NCBI GenBank assembly: GCA_009746045.1
Contig: RPFO01000310.1
Span: 1,643,263 to 1,707,262 of the forward strand
DNA from: Mesostigma viride
Taxonomy: Eukaryota; Streptophyta; Mesostigmatophyceae; Mesostigmatales; Mesostigmataceae
DNA: 64,000 nt
Direction: 5' to 3'
Shown in pieces: positions 20,798 through 31,406 of the stretch (position 1 is its first letter; the number at the start of each line of letters is the position of its first letter). The notes below the pieces were generated by a model. The model was not told where the DNA came from. It worked only from the letters and a program-made list of their open reading frames with translations, and made no database searches. Made by a program: the position numbers and the translations under genes.

Positions 20798-22891
20798 GGA
20801 TCCGATGACGCAAGCCCGTCGGGAAGAACAGATCTAGCAGGGGCTCCACATTAGCCGGCCACAACCTGATGAGCCGAACCTCACGTGAGCGCCACCGATG
20901 AGCGCACTGTCGCGACCCGAACGTCTCTAGATAGTCGCTAGCCCGAGGGGGAGCCTGGATGGCCACGGGAGTCCAGGCCCTGGCCCGGGAGGGGCGCTGG
21001 ACGGCGGGCATCCCACTCCAGGAGGGGCTGCAGGAGAACCGCGCCATACGTAGCACCAGGCACCGCAGGCTACTCGACCGTAAGGGCATCTGAGGCCATA
21101 ATGCCCAGAGGCGGAGGGTAAGCCCACTGGTAACCACCGTAGGTGTCCAAGTCGTTGTGACGCCTAGCCCAACGATACAGGACTCGCCGAACCAGGATCT
21201 CACCCGGCCTGGAACACAGGATCTGCTAAAACAACCATGTCGCACGGAGGCCGATCAGTATCAATGGGTAGGCTACGGTCACGCGGCGCCCGACACACCT
21301 GGGAGAACCCATAGGACATGGGCGAAATAGCCAGCTCGGCAGCGACGCGCGGCAGGTCACACTGTCGGCAGGCGATCGCAGACATACCGTACCCAGGAAC
21401 TGGCGAATCTCGCGACTCCGGCGTAGCATGCACCACAGAGGGGGCCCGATCCCGGTCGCCCTGGGACAGCTTCCTTAAGGAGTCGGAAGCGCGGAGGGCG
21501 CGATGATCAATGCCGCTGGCCCTAACAACCGCAGCCAAAGAGCGCGGAGCTGAAGGGGCCGGAACCGAAACAGGGGTAGGATCCTGCACAGGCGCAGAAG
21601 GCGCCGGCGCCACGGGAGGCCGCGACGGACCCGCTGCCGAAGAAGACCGCGACGGACCCGCCACCGCAGCTGCCGCCCCGGTCTCCGGCGGAGGCGCACC
21701 CTCAGGCCACATGTTGAAAATGGGGCCCGTGGGGACAGGCACCTTGCCATAAAACTGGCTACCATCCAGGCTCCAGTCTGGCACTGGAACCCGCTGCGGG
21801 GGACCACCCTCCCAGAGCCTGGGAAGCCCACTCGTGTCGCCAAAGAAGCCCCGCGATGGCTGCGACGGAGCTTGTGGAGGCTCGGAAGCAGCGACGGCGG
21901 GCGCGACCGCAGGGGCAGAAGACTCGCGCGAAGGCGCAGGTACGGCGGTAACAGGCGCGGAGGCAGCAGGAGGCGTAGGAGCCGCAACAGCCGACGAAGC
22001 CACAGCGACCGCGGGCTTGCACTGGGGCGCAGGCGAAGCCGTAGTCGCCGTGGCAACAGGAGGGGTAGGTGGCACAGCAGCAACAGACGCCACACCTGGC
22101 GCGACTGAAGCAGGCGACTGGGACGCCATGAAGGCCCCGAATGCCGAGGCCAGGGACTGGATCTGGGCCTGCATTGCAGACACAGTAGCCGCAAGGTGGT
22201 CAGGCTCGCGATCCACGCCCGGAGGGGTAGGCGTCGGCTCCACCGACACGCGCTGGGTCGACCGTGGTGAAGACGGGACAGGGGAAGGCGCCGACACGGA
22301 GGAGGAGGACGCTGCGGCTGAGGCCGAATACTCCGGCGTATACTGCGACTCTACCGGTGCATCCACAGGGGAAGGATCGCCATGTGCTAACATCCCCGCC
22401 GACTGATCCGCAATCTCCATAAATTCAACCGCCCGCAGGAGGTCGCAGGGGTGTTCATCTGTCTCGGCTTCGCCCTCGGCCGGAAGCCAAGGGAAAACCT
22501 CACGGAGGCAGGAGCGGCCCACAGGGGTAGACAGGTATGAGAAAATCCTAGGGCACTGAAGAATGGCGTCTATTTGCCCCAAGGCAGGGCAGCGGGACCC
22601 ACACTCCAAAAGACAGTGCCCAGCGTCGTCAAAACCATGAACAACCAACTGCTGCGGTTCATTGGGGTCTGGCCCGAACCAGGAGACCCCGAAGAGGGCG
22701 GCCCGGACCAAGGCCGCATGATTAGCCTGAAGGGCAGGATGGAATGGGCCACCCGGGTAGCTGGATCGGGAGACCCACCGGCCCGGAAGGACCTCATAGT
22801 AGAACTCTGGATCAGGGGTAGGCGGCAAGGTCTCCGTCGGAGGGGTAGGTTCCGCCATGACGGCTGCGGAGGGGAGGGGACAACCAACCAC
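20798..22891 (-). pseudogene. Third ORF of gypsy B/D, N-terminal and central part
   Basis: The frame 22891-21200 (563 codons) matches residues 1 to about 560 of the 789-codon protein of element E: the EALPGRWVSRSSYPGG-like start, HGFDDAGHCLLGCGSRCPAL, a Pro/Ala/Ser-rich middle, and CRQCDLPR...GFSQVCRAPRDR. A 4-base insertion at about 21207 (after ADPVFQ) shifts the frame. The rest, to 20798, is recognisable only in pieces. Interrupted by element C and continued at 10952-11235. Confidence 0.8.
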
Positions 22892-22937
22892 CCGTCGACA
22901 GCAGGCATAATATAAGAGAGGAGAAGGTCTACAGCTA

Positions 22938-23285
22938 CACTAGGAACTCGGCTTTGAGAATGGGTGAGAAAAGGAGAGAAAAAGGGTGAGAAAGGTGAGA
23001 AAAAGGGTGAGAAATGGGTGAGAATGGGTGAGAAAGGTGAGAAAAAAGGGTGAGAAATGCGTGAGAATGGGTGAGAAAAGGGCAATCTCACCCGGGTGAG
23101 ATTGCCCCGAAAAGGTGAAAAAAGGGGAAAAACGTGAGAAAAATCTCAAAAAACAGGACGTGAGATAAGTGAGAAAAACGGGAGGTGTGAAACGTGAGAA
23201 AAGTGAGAAAATCAGGACGTGAGAAAAGTGAGAAAAGTGAGAAAAACAGGACGTGAGAAAAGTGAGAAAACACAGCGCTGAGAAA
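22938..23285. repeat. CACTA left TIR and subterminal repeat array
   Basis: After the 12-bp TIR, at least 20 copies of GTGAGAAA / GTGAGAAAA and close variants fill about 330 bp. A near-palindromic CTCACCCGGGTGAG lies at 23088-23101. The same motif in reverse orientation fills the right end. Confidence 0.85.
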
Positions 23286-23546
23286 CACAGCCATAATGCA
23301 ATATGCTGGCAGCCACATGCAGGCAGTGCCAGTAACAACCGCACTGTTCAAAACAGCACGAACAGTCAAAATCTTTTCATTAAATGTTTGAATAATTTTA
23401 ATGTGGGTTTACAATAATAATAATTTTAATGACATCTTCGGCATTCAATGCCTTTCATCAAATACTATATGGCAGCTAGTAGCTAGAACAAAGCGGGCCG
23501 CTCGACAGGGCGTCACATGCTGACTTGAAAGTGGGACCGCTTGCAT

Positions 23547-24158
23547 TTTACTCTCGTGGTGCCTGCAAGAAATCAAGCAAACCGACACAATACATGCAAG
23601 AGGAAAAAAATCAGATCCTTGACATAGACGTAAGCGTTCTACAAGGATCTTGAGCTCAGCACCACCTAACAATCCATGCAGCAATTGTGTATGGCAAATC
23701 AAACCAAGCAACATACAATTCCACACATCCATGCATGCAAGAGGGGGAAAAAAAAACAGGCCCTTGCAGATCAACATCTATATAATACCTTCAAATGCCA
23801 AAAAAATGACACCTATAATTCCCCCTAAAATGAAAGCAGTGCAGCTAACCTTGGATGGTGATGCAACGCTCGACGCCGATGACATGGTATCGTCATTGCC
23901 ATCCTCACTGTCAGTCCTCCCACCACGAGCTTCCTCCTGGGCGGTCCAGTTTACCTGCAAGTAAGAGGCATACAAGGAAATCAACACTGCATGGCAACCG
24001 CTCCCATTTCGTTCTCGTGGTGCCTGCATGAATCCAAGCAAACCGCGACACAATATGCAAGAGAAAAAAAAGATATCAGATCCTTGACATAGACATCACC
24101 ATTCTACGAGTTAAGGAAGAGCTCACCAGCACCTAACGGTCCATGCAGCAAATGTGTA
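23547..24158. repeat. Diverged direct duplication flanking the exon candidate
   Basis: The segment from CTCGTGGTGCCTGCA through ATCAGATCCTTGACATAGAC to TCCATGCAGCAA occurs at about 23550-23690 and again at about 24014-24158, with indels. The 105-bp exon candidate lies between them, so this looks like an exon-intron unit duplication. Confidence 0.6.
23850..23954 (-). CDS. Single exon candidate of a CACTA-borne gene
   Basis: On the minus strand, CTTGCAG precedes the segment and GTTAGC follows, giving consensus acceptor and donor sites. The 105 bases are exactly 35 codons without a stop and encode an acidic/serine-rich stretch with VNWTAQEE and DGNDDTMSSASS. This resembles the C-terminal tail at 47870-47976 (AVNYCDTSGDDTMSSED), so the two are probably paralogous gene ends in opposite orientation. 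Partners exons are not evident. Confidence 0.5.
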
Positions 24159-24780
24159 GAACACGATTTATGACCCAACACTCACTCTTATGGCAAAGCA
24201 GCCCCATTTGGCAAGTCAGCACCATACACATGAATCACACCATGCGCCAGATGTCACACGAGCAAGGCACAACGTTGTCGTCGGATCAGAAAGCAACAAA
24301 CGTGAAAACGCTAGCGGCCCAAATCTGAGATTCCGCGGAACACAGAAAATAAGAAAGCTCAGAAGCTACCCGGCAAGGGATCGAACATAATAGGACCTTT
24401 GGCATGATTTCGCGGCTGTGTGAGTCTCCTGATCCGAAGGCATCTGACTTAATTAACGTTTCGAAACAGCCAAACTGCGGAAAATCTCTTACCGGAGAGA
24501 GTTGCCAATATCAAGGAGACAACCAGCGCAGGCCAGAAATCGGGAGAATCCGGACCATGGTAGCTCGAGCCTGCCGTTATCTTGTCCGCGTTTTCAAGTC
24601 GTGCAGGATTATGAATATGAATGGAGATGGAAATGTGTAGCCTTGTGCATTGAAATTACGGCTGGCTGACGTGAAGAGCGACTACATGACCTACACGGTG
24701 GGCCGGAAACGGCTTGCTTGCTTGTGTTTCATCGTGGGCAACGAGTCCAACGACTACTTTCTCTGGGCGGCAAACTGCGG

Positions 24781-25353
24781 TGTTACGTCGCGTAACAATT
24801 CGTTGTAGTTACGGACGTAAATTAGGTTCTTGGCCTCGGTTGTTCCTAGGTTTACGTGTAGTCCTAGCTGGGACATTATTGTCCTCGTAACAGTACTGTG
24901 GTATATTGGGTGCCTTTGGGCGCCGCGCCGCGTACTTTATTAGTGGTCCTTATCCTTTGGTAGAATGTAGTGGACCGGCGTGCATCTGTGCACCTGCCTG
25001 TGTTTCTGTGTTTCTGCAGGCGAGGGCCAGGTCGGCCCGAGCCTGTTGGACCGTTGGTGACCATTTATGCACGTTCCACTCCTTGTGTGGTCACTCGGCG
25101 TGTGTTAAATGAATTAACACATATTAGCTTGGGTCACGGCAGTGTAGTTTGTGTTTCCTTCCTCTATTCCTGGAGTAAACGGGTTTGGTTAAATGGCTTA
25201 TGGCGTATTACAGTAGCACATACGTAAATGCATTGAGATCTGGATCGTCTCGTTCGTCTTTCGCTAGGGGTTTAACTAAGGGCGGCCTTACTAGTTTAGG
25301 TAGCATCAGGACAGGTAGAGGTAGAGGTGGCAGTAGAGGCTTGCGGCGTAACA
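24781..25353 (+). repeat. 5' LTR of gypsy E
   Basis: 573 bp, starts TGTTACG and ends CGTAACA. The first 17 bases (TGTTACGTCGCGTAACA) are themselves nearly palindromic, repeating the terminal inverted motif. Preceded by TGCGG. Confidence 0.95.
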
Positions 25354-25881
25354 ATGGAATCGGAGGTAGTTTAGATAGAGAGCGAGACGACGATCCTCTG
25401 CAACATACGTCATTGAATCAACCCTTCCGCGGCTGGGAAAATGAAGACGACACCTACTTGACAGGTAATGGGCGGGTCGCCTGCGAGCTGGGGGGGTAGT
25501 GCTGCCCGATTCGGGACACGCCCTGCCTAGAAGATAGACCTGCTCGAAGCGGAAAATCCTTTTATAGATAGCTCCTTTTCCTCGTTTTGTTTTCCTGAGA
25601 AATGTTGCTTACTGTCGTAGAAAGGTGATGGTTTTGGTTCTACGGTAGAGAGACGACTAGCGTCTCGTAGATTACACTTTTTCTGCATCTTGCCTGCTTT
25701 GTATTTAGACGACCCATCGCCGGACGCAGAATTCTTGAAACCGGATACTTACGACCACCTGGCGCTGGAAACCTCGTCCCTGCGTGCGTCGTCAATCTGG
25801 TTCGGTTTCAGACACCCGAGATAAGTCGCCTTCTCCTCGTTCTCCTCATTTGACTACTCAAGACCTACCAGGTGCGTTAAC
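25354..25881 (+). promoter_or_regulatory. Leader of gypsy E with primer-binding site
   Basis: TGGAATCGGAGGTAG at 25355-25369, one base after the LTR, is the probable tRNA primer-binding site. The rest of the leader is pyrimidine-rich and shows no gene; a reading frame crossing the LTR border (25185-25499) is not gag-like. Confidence 0.65.
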
Positions 25882-26286
25882 ATGAGCCAGCGACGTCCTT
25901 TTCCTGCTCCTTCTCATTCGACTAGTAATAATAGCTTAGCGAAATATTACGTAGTTATTACCCCTCAATGGGCATCTATTTTCTTATCGTGGGCCGATGC
26001 TAGGAAGTTCGTTCAGTCGCGTACTTATAATGTCTCCAAATATAAGAAGTTTATGTCCTTTGAAGAAGCTCAGACCTACCTCTTAAATCATAGTGAATCA
26101 GATTTGGGTCTACATTCTCGTCCTTCTCCTCATGCTCGTCCTGCTGTAGATAGTCTTGTTTTCGTCACACCACCTCCATCTCCTCCTTCGTCTCCCCCTA
26201 AACGGGCTGCATCCTCATCTAGCTTAGAGATGCCTCTCACTTTGGAGTTTGGCTCCCTATCCATTACTGTTGCTAAAAAGGATTGA
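25882..26286 (+). CDS. Small RNase H1-type hybrid-binding (viroplasmin-like) protein upstream of gag
   Basis: 134 codons from ATG 25882. Residues 21-67 match the RNase H1 N-terminal / caulimovirus viroplasmin fold pattern: KYYVV, then a gap, SIFLSWADARKFV, then KYKKFMSFEEAQTYL, with the invariant W and the KYKKF...EEA core. This domain binds RNA:DNA hybrids or double-stranded RNA in RNase H1 and forms inclusion bodies in caulimovirus P6. A Pro/Ser-rich tail ends in TLEFGSLSITVAKKD. It stands alone about 100 bp before gag. Gypsy A keeps a relic of the same ORF, so it is a family trait. A role in chaperoning reverse transcription or translation is inferred. Confidence 0.75.
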   Translation: MSQRRPFPAPSHSTSNNSLAKYYVVITPQWASIFLSWADARKFVQSRTYNVSKYKKFMSFEEAQTYLLNHSESDLGLHSRPSPHARPAVDSLVFVTPPPSPPSSPPKRAASSSSLEMPLTLEFGSLSITVAKKD

Positions 26287-26383
26287 CTTAAATTGTTTTT
26301 TTTTGTTGTTGTAGGACATTAAAAGCTTTTCCTTTTTCCTTTGTTGCTTTCATCTAGATTCCTATTCCTTTACTTAATTAAAG

Positions 26384-26430
26384 ATGGATCCAGTGGGTGG
26401 AGATATGTCGCCTATACCTACCAATAATAA

Positions 26431-26463
<33 letters not shown>

Positions 26464-28138
26464 CACTAACAATACTCGTGGTAACCGACGGGACTCCTTG
26501 GAAACGGTACACCATCTCACTCCTCAAGGTATTCTGCGTACCTCACCTCCTTCTCCTGTTACTGGTGGTCGCCGTCGTCCCTCAATCACCCCACCTACCT
26601 ATGAACAACGTATCTCACAAGTCAGATTTAGTGATGAACCCTCTTTTGCTGTGAACCAGGCCCCTGCCCCTTCTGCAACCTTGGCTCACCCCTCCAGCAG
26701 GTCCTCACTCTCTAACAATGCTTCTAGGCCTCCTTCCCACCCTGTGCCTCCAATGCCTGCTATTAACACGGGTCGTACCTCTGCCCCTGTCGGCCCCTCT
26801 GGTCACCCTAGTGCAGTTCCATTTTATCCTCCTGCTTCTTGGTCCTACCCTGACACGGCCTACGAGGCTGCCCAGGTCCCTACCCGTGTGGCTGATTTAG
26901 AAGTTAATAATGATTTCAGTACCATGCCCCTAGATGATAGGAATTATGATCATTTTGCCTATTCCTCTCTTCGTGAGCAATATACTGTTCCCTTCTCCTA
27001 TGGGCACCATCCTGAAACGGTGGCTCCCTCTAGACCCCTACCCAAAACTTTTCCTATCCCTTCCTTCTATCCCGCCTATGTAGCAGTGGAAGATAGTGGC
27101 CCTATGGGAAAAACTGATTCTTCTAATCCCCCTAAGCCTCCTGCTCTTCCCCTCTTTGCCAACCTTCCTAAGCTGGATGTCAAGTCTACCCCTCAACAGT
27201 TTTTCACTTTCATTATGTTGCTCACCCAGAACACAGAGTCTTGGCAGAACCACAATAGGTGGCGCCTCTCTGATGCTGTACTAGTTCCTCATTATCTTAC
27301 TACCTGCATTACTCCTGAGCTTGCTAACCTCATCCAGTGTGAGTCTCTTGCCTCTCATGCCTACCCAAACTCTGTAGCAGAATTGTTTAAGCGTTTAGAG
27401 AACCATTTAGTCCCTCCTGATGCAGATTGGCAGGATAGATTAGCTTTTGGTACCTTGCAGCAGGGTACCAAGTCCTTCAAGGAGTATATGAAAGAGTTTG
27501 ATGCCCAGATGGTACGGATTAGGGATTTGTCGGGAGCAGAAGTACGTGCCCGCTTCCTTCAGGGCCTCAGTAGACCCCTATTGCGTGAAGTAAAGCGCCA
27601 GTTCTCTGCCTACCGTTTTACTGACCTGCCCCTCAAGCATGTGCGCCAGCATCTTTTACGAGTAGCAGATTTCTTCTCCACGCCTTCTCTTCCTACCCGT
27701 TCCCGTATTAATAATATTAGTCTTACCCCTGAGGAGGAGAACTCCTATGTAGAAGAATTAGATATTTGTGTGACTGACCTTTCAGCTCTGGATGTCTCTC
27801 ATATCACCTGCTATCATTGTAAGGAAGTAGGTCATCTTAAACGTGAGTGCCCCAAGTTCCTTTCGGGTGCTCCCCCTCATCCCGACGCTCGCCCTCCTCG
27901 TACCCCTCAGCGTGCTCCTATTCGTCCCACTTCAGGACGCGTTCCCTCAGCTACCCCTAGTAGGCTGAATGCTGTGCAGACAGGACCCCCAGGGTTCCCC
28001 TATGATAATCAGGCTCCCGCACCCTCTTCAATCCCTCGTGACCCTCCAGCAGTGGCTTTTCCGCCAGGGTCTTCTTCGGGGTTAGTTCCTATGGATTTGG
28101 GGGGGAGGGGGAACAGTAGGCCTGTCAGCCGGGGGTAA
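26384..28138 (+). CDS. gag: gag of gypsy E
   Basis: 584 codons from ATG 26384 (MDPVGGDMSPIP), with a long Asn run from an (AAT)n microsatellite at 26424-26475. A proline-rich N-terminal half is followed by the gag core (LFANLPKLDVKS, FFTFIMLLTQNTESW, ELFKRLENHLVPPDADWQDRLAFGTLQ, EYMKEFDAQMVRIRDLSG, FLQGLSRPLLREVKRQF). A CCHC knuckle has C476, C479, H484 and C489, and a Pro/Arg-rich tail follows. The frame is intact. It packages element RNA in virus-like particles. Pol begins 44 bp downstream in another frame. Confidence 0.93.
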
Positions 28139-28181
28139 CCTGGACAGGTCCTTAGATAGTACCCCAGATAATAATTTTTGC

Positions 28182-29180
28182 TTGCCTGTTTTTATAACCT
28201 CTGTAGGAGCTGAATCATCCCTACCACTACGTGTGCGTCCTCTTATGTTCTTGAATGGTGGCTTAACCGTCCCTCATACTGTTGTAGACCCCTTCTTGCA
28301 TGCTGATGAACTCTTGAATGTCTCTGTGTTAGTGGATAGCGGTGCGGCTAGCTCCTTTGTGAGCGAGGCCCTAGTTAGGCGTTTAGGACTAGTCCCTATC
28401 CCTCACACAAAAACGGTCACTGTCCATTATGCTGACGGTCGCACCAGTCATTCCCCGGGTACGGTGTCCCTTCCCCTGGTCATACAAGGACGTACGGTCA
28501 ACCTGACGGCCACTATAGGCCCTATCACTACAGCTGATGTATTACTAGGATTAGATTGGCACCAGGATAATAAGATTACTATTAATTATGATACTATGGT
28601 CATTTGGTTTCCAGATAGCTCTTACTGGGTACCGGAACGTCATTATAGATTAGAAAATTTATCCTTGGTAGATATTACTCCTCCTACACCTGTTGATCCT
28701 CCTGTGAGACCTATACCTGAAGTATTAATGTCCAATGACGAATTGCGATCTGAACTAAAGGAATATGGATACCTATTATGTATGTTCCTTCAGTTAGAAG
28801 TACAAGAGATACCTATCACTAATAATAGTGTGGATATAGATGTAAACACAGTGGATACAATAGGAGTGGGATTTACTGAAAATGAAATAGTAAGATACAT
28901 GGCTGTGATAGATTCCTCAAAAGTTTTTGAAGAAAAGACTCCTTCTTATCCTCCTCCTCGTTCTGTTTTACACCGTGTAGTTATCAAGGACGGTGCAGTT
29001 CCTACGCACTCTCCGATGTATAGAATGGGCCCTACCGAATTAAAGGAACTAAAACAGATTTTAGTGTCACTATTAGAAGCAGGATTGATAGAGCCTAGTA
29101 ACTCCCCCTACTCCGCTGGTGTCCTGTTAGTTCCTAAGCCAAATGGCAAGTTTCGCCTAGTTACTGATTATAGGAAGTAA
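28182..29180 (+). pseudogene. pol: pol part 1 of gypsy E: protease and start of RT
   Basis: Retropepsin active site VLVDSGAASSF (D52) and ADVLLGLDWHQDN follow a short N-terminal part. A linker leads to the RT entry motif (SPYSAGVLLVPKPNGKFRLVTDYRK). The frame then stops: compared with element D and C, two bases are lost in the codons after TDYRK (LND/LNA), giving a TAA. The matching frame resumes at 29191. Confidence 0.9.
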
Positions 29181-30230
29181 GGATATTACTGTGAAGTCTA
29201 AATACCCTCTACCTCGTATTGATGATATATTTAATAAGGTTAAAGGTTCTACCTGTTTCACAGTACTAGATTGTGCGGATGGTTTTTGGCAACTACGCAT
29301 AGCTCCTGAGGATTGCCACAAAACCGCCTTTGCTACCCCTTTTGGGCATTACCAGTTTAGAGTAGCGGCTATGGGACTCTGTAACTCTCCTGCCTCTTTT
29401 CAAATGTTAATGAATGAAGTGCTTAGACCTGTTATGGGAAATTCTCACCTTCCTCAAGTGTCCTCTGATTTAAAGGATCCTTCCTTCTCCTCTGTTTCTT
29501 TATCTGAGCATGACCGTTCTTGTGCTCAAGCTTACTTAGATGATATCCTCATTTATTCTCCTGATTTTGAAACGCACCTACGTGTTAAAGAAAGTATTAG
29601 AAATCATGGCTGAAAATTCTTTATGGGCGCGCCGTGCCAAAGTTCGTTCGGGTAGGAGTGTCCCATTTTTAGGGCACGTTCTGTCAGATGCCGGGGTCGC
29701 TACCGACCCGGATAAAACTAAGTCAATTCAGGAATGGCCTACCCCTACCGACGTTAAAGGTGTACGTAGCTTTCTAGGAATTGCTTCTTACTATAGGCGT
29801 TTTATCCCACGTTTCGCAACTATAGCAGCACCTATTAATCATTTATTAAAGAAGGATATCCCCTTTGTTTGGAGTAGTGAATGTCAGTCGGCTTTTCAGT
29901 GTCTAAAATCCCTACTCCTCTCCCCTCCCGTACTCATCCTACCGGATACCACTAAACCCTTTGTTGTAGCTACAGATGCTAGCAAGGTAGCTATAGGGGG
30001 CGTCCTTCTCCAGGATCAGGGTCAGGGCTTACAGCCAATCGAGTATATCTCTAGAACAATGCTTCCTGCAGAGCGTAACTATCCCGTACACCAGCAGGAA
30101 CTATTAGCTGTGGTGTATTGTTGCCATGCGTGGCAGCACTTCCTTAAAGGTGCTCAATTTGATGTTTGTCTGAATGAACCCTGCGAGATAGATCCTTATA
30201 GATTAGTTATCCAGACGGATCACCGTCCCC
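29181..30230 (+). pseudogene. pol: pol part 2 of gypsy E: RT core and RNase H
   Basis: The frame 29191-29613 holds KYPLPRIDDIFNKV, FTVLDCADGFWQLRIAPEDC, GLCNSPASFQMLMN and the catalytic AYLDDILIYS (about 29530-29553). A second 2-base deletion near 29583 moves the frame to 29540-30230, with LGHVLSDAGV, FLGIASYYRRFIPRF and RNase H motifs TDASKVAIGGVL, QQELLAVVYCCHAW and QTDHRP. There the LINE insertion cuts the gene. Sequence identity to the pol of D is very high. Confidence 0.9.
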
Positions 30231-31301
30231 GGTTGCGTCCTGTCGCCGCACCTGTTTATTATTGTAGTGGATTATGTTATGCGCCAGGCACGTGCTCGCT
30301 TTGCTAGCATTGCAGGCCGTGCCCCTGGCCTAGCGATCACGAACGAGCTTGGGGAAGGGGGGCCGACTAACAAGCAGAATTTACTAGCTGACCTCATTTA
30401 TGCCGACGACATCACGCTCATCGAGAAGCCGGAGTCTGCCCAACTTTGGCTGGACTGCCTGGCGCTCGAGGCTCGGGCGGTTGGTCTAGAAATCAGCCCC
30501 AAAACGGAGGCCCTGGCCCTCGGCATGGCAGGGCCCCCACCCACACTCCGCCTCTTAGACGATGCCGAGGTCAACTACCCTACTTCAGGCCGCTTCAAGC
30601 TGCTCGGCAGTTGGCTTCCTGACTGCGAGGACGACATGACGACACGGATCGGCATGGCGTGGGCGCACCTCCATGACCACCGCCGCTGGTGGAGCAACCC
30701 CGCCCTACCCCGGATCGTCAAGCGTGACCTCTTCAAGGTCGTCATTCTGACGATCCTGACCTACGGCGCCGAGACGTGGACACTGATGCAGGAGCTGGAG
30801 CAACGACTCGACGGCGCCGTCACCAAGATGCTGCGCAAGGCCCTTAACATCCCCTTTGGTTTGCACATTAGTAATGAGGATTTGTACGCTGATTTGCCCT
30901 ATGTTTCCCACATTATTAGGCACAGGCGCCTGGGCCTAGCCGGGCACCTGGCCCGCACAGATCAGGTAGATACATCAGATAGACTAGCTGGCACCAAGCC
31001 CGCCCAGCCTGGGCGATATGTCCTCACCTGGCGTGCCCCCGGCCGCGCGCGGCAGGGCCGCCACCCGTGGACTTTTCGTGATAGACTCGGCATGGACATG
31101 TGCTACACTAGACGTGACGGGCTCACCCCCGGGCAGCCTCCTGGTTTGTCTGTAATATGGAGGCAGATGGTGCGCAAGGATAGATGGCAAGTAGTGATGA
31201 AGGAGACCACCCCCAAGCCTGTGGGGGCTCCACGTGTGACCAAGTATGGCATTCATAGCGATTCGGGCCGCGGTGCCCACACCCCTGTAACTAGGACCTA
31301 G
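30231..31301 (+). CDS. LINE reverse transcriptase, C-terminal part
   Basis: The open frame starts at the truncation with GCVLSPHLFIIVVDYVM (RT motif with LSP.LF). IYADDITLI follows (the YADD catalytic pair, about 30399-30410), then the thumb/connection region (FKLLGSWLPD, ILTYGAETWTL, LRKALNIP, HIIRHRRLGLAGHLAR). It ends in LSVIWRQMVRKDRWQVVM. The YGAETW...L..R..R...I..RRL..AGH pattern is common to LINE-like proteins. No apurinic endonuclease is present because the 5' part is missing. Confidence 0.9.
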   Translation, partial: GCVLSPHLFIIVVDYVMRQARARFASIAGRAPGLAITNELGEGGPTNKQNLLADLIYADDITLIEKPESAQLWLDCLALEARAVGLEISPKTEALALGMAGPPPTLRLLDDAEVNYPTSGRFKLLGSWLPDCEDDMTTRIGMAWAHLHDHRRWWSNPALPRIVKRDLFKVVILTILTYGAETWTLMQELEQRLDGAVTKMLRKALNIPFGLHISNEDLYADLPYVSHIIRHRRLGLAGHLARTDQVDTSDRLAGTKPAQPGRYVLTWRAPGRARQGRHPWTFRDRLGMDMCYTRRDGLTPGQPPGLSVIWRQMVRKDRWQVVMKETTPKPVGAPRVTKYGIHSDSGRGAHTPVTRT

Positions 31302-31394
31302 ATAGCTTATACCATCCATTCCATCCCATGTTCCCCTCCCACTGAGGACTTATGCTCACGTGACGCAGTCACGTGTCTATTAATTAATTAATTA
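30231..31394 (+). mobile_element. 5'-truncated LINE inserted in RNase H of gypsy E
   Basis: The target duplication ATCACCGTCCCC lies at 30219-30230 and 31395-31406. The element begins inside an RT domain and ends with the hairpin CACGTGACGCAGTCACGTG (31358-31376) and a TATTAATTAATTAATTAA tail. Truncation at the 5' end, a simple-sequence tail and a variable-length target duplication are typical of target-primed reverse transcription. Confidence 0.95.
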
Positions 31395-31406
31395 ATCACC
31401 GTCCCC

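Larger units (their letters stand above)
23286..24775. other. CACTA left arm, gene remnants
   Basis: No long supported gene. Holds one clear exon candidate (23850-23954, minus), two diverged tandem copies of about 145 bp (23547-23690 and 24012-24158), and a segment at 24600-24775 that recurs inverted at 46400-46610. Confidence 0.5.

Noticed and set aside
22950-23285. GTGAGAAAA array as a CRISPR or ordinary satellite
   Set aside because: No uniform spacers. It lies just inside a CACTA TIR and is mirrored at the other end, so it is a subterminal repeat.
25185-25499. 104-codon frame across the LTR-leader border of gypsy E as a gene
   Set aside because: Most of it is LTR sequence that recurs at 45619, and it resembles no protein.
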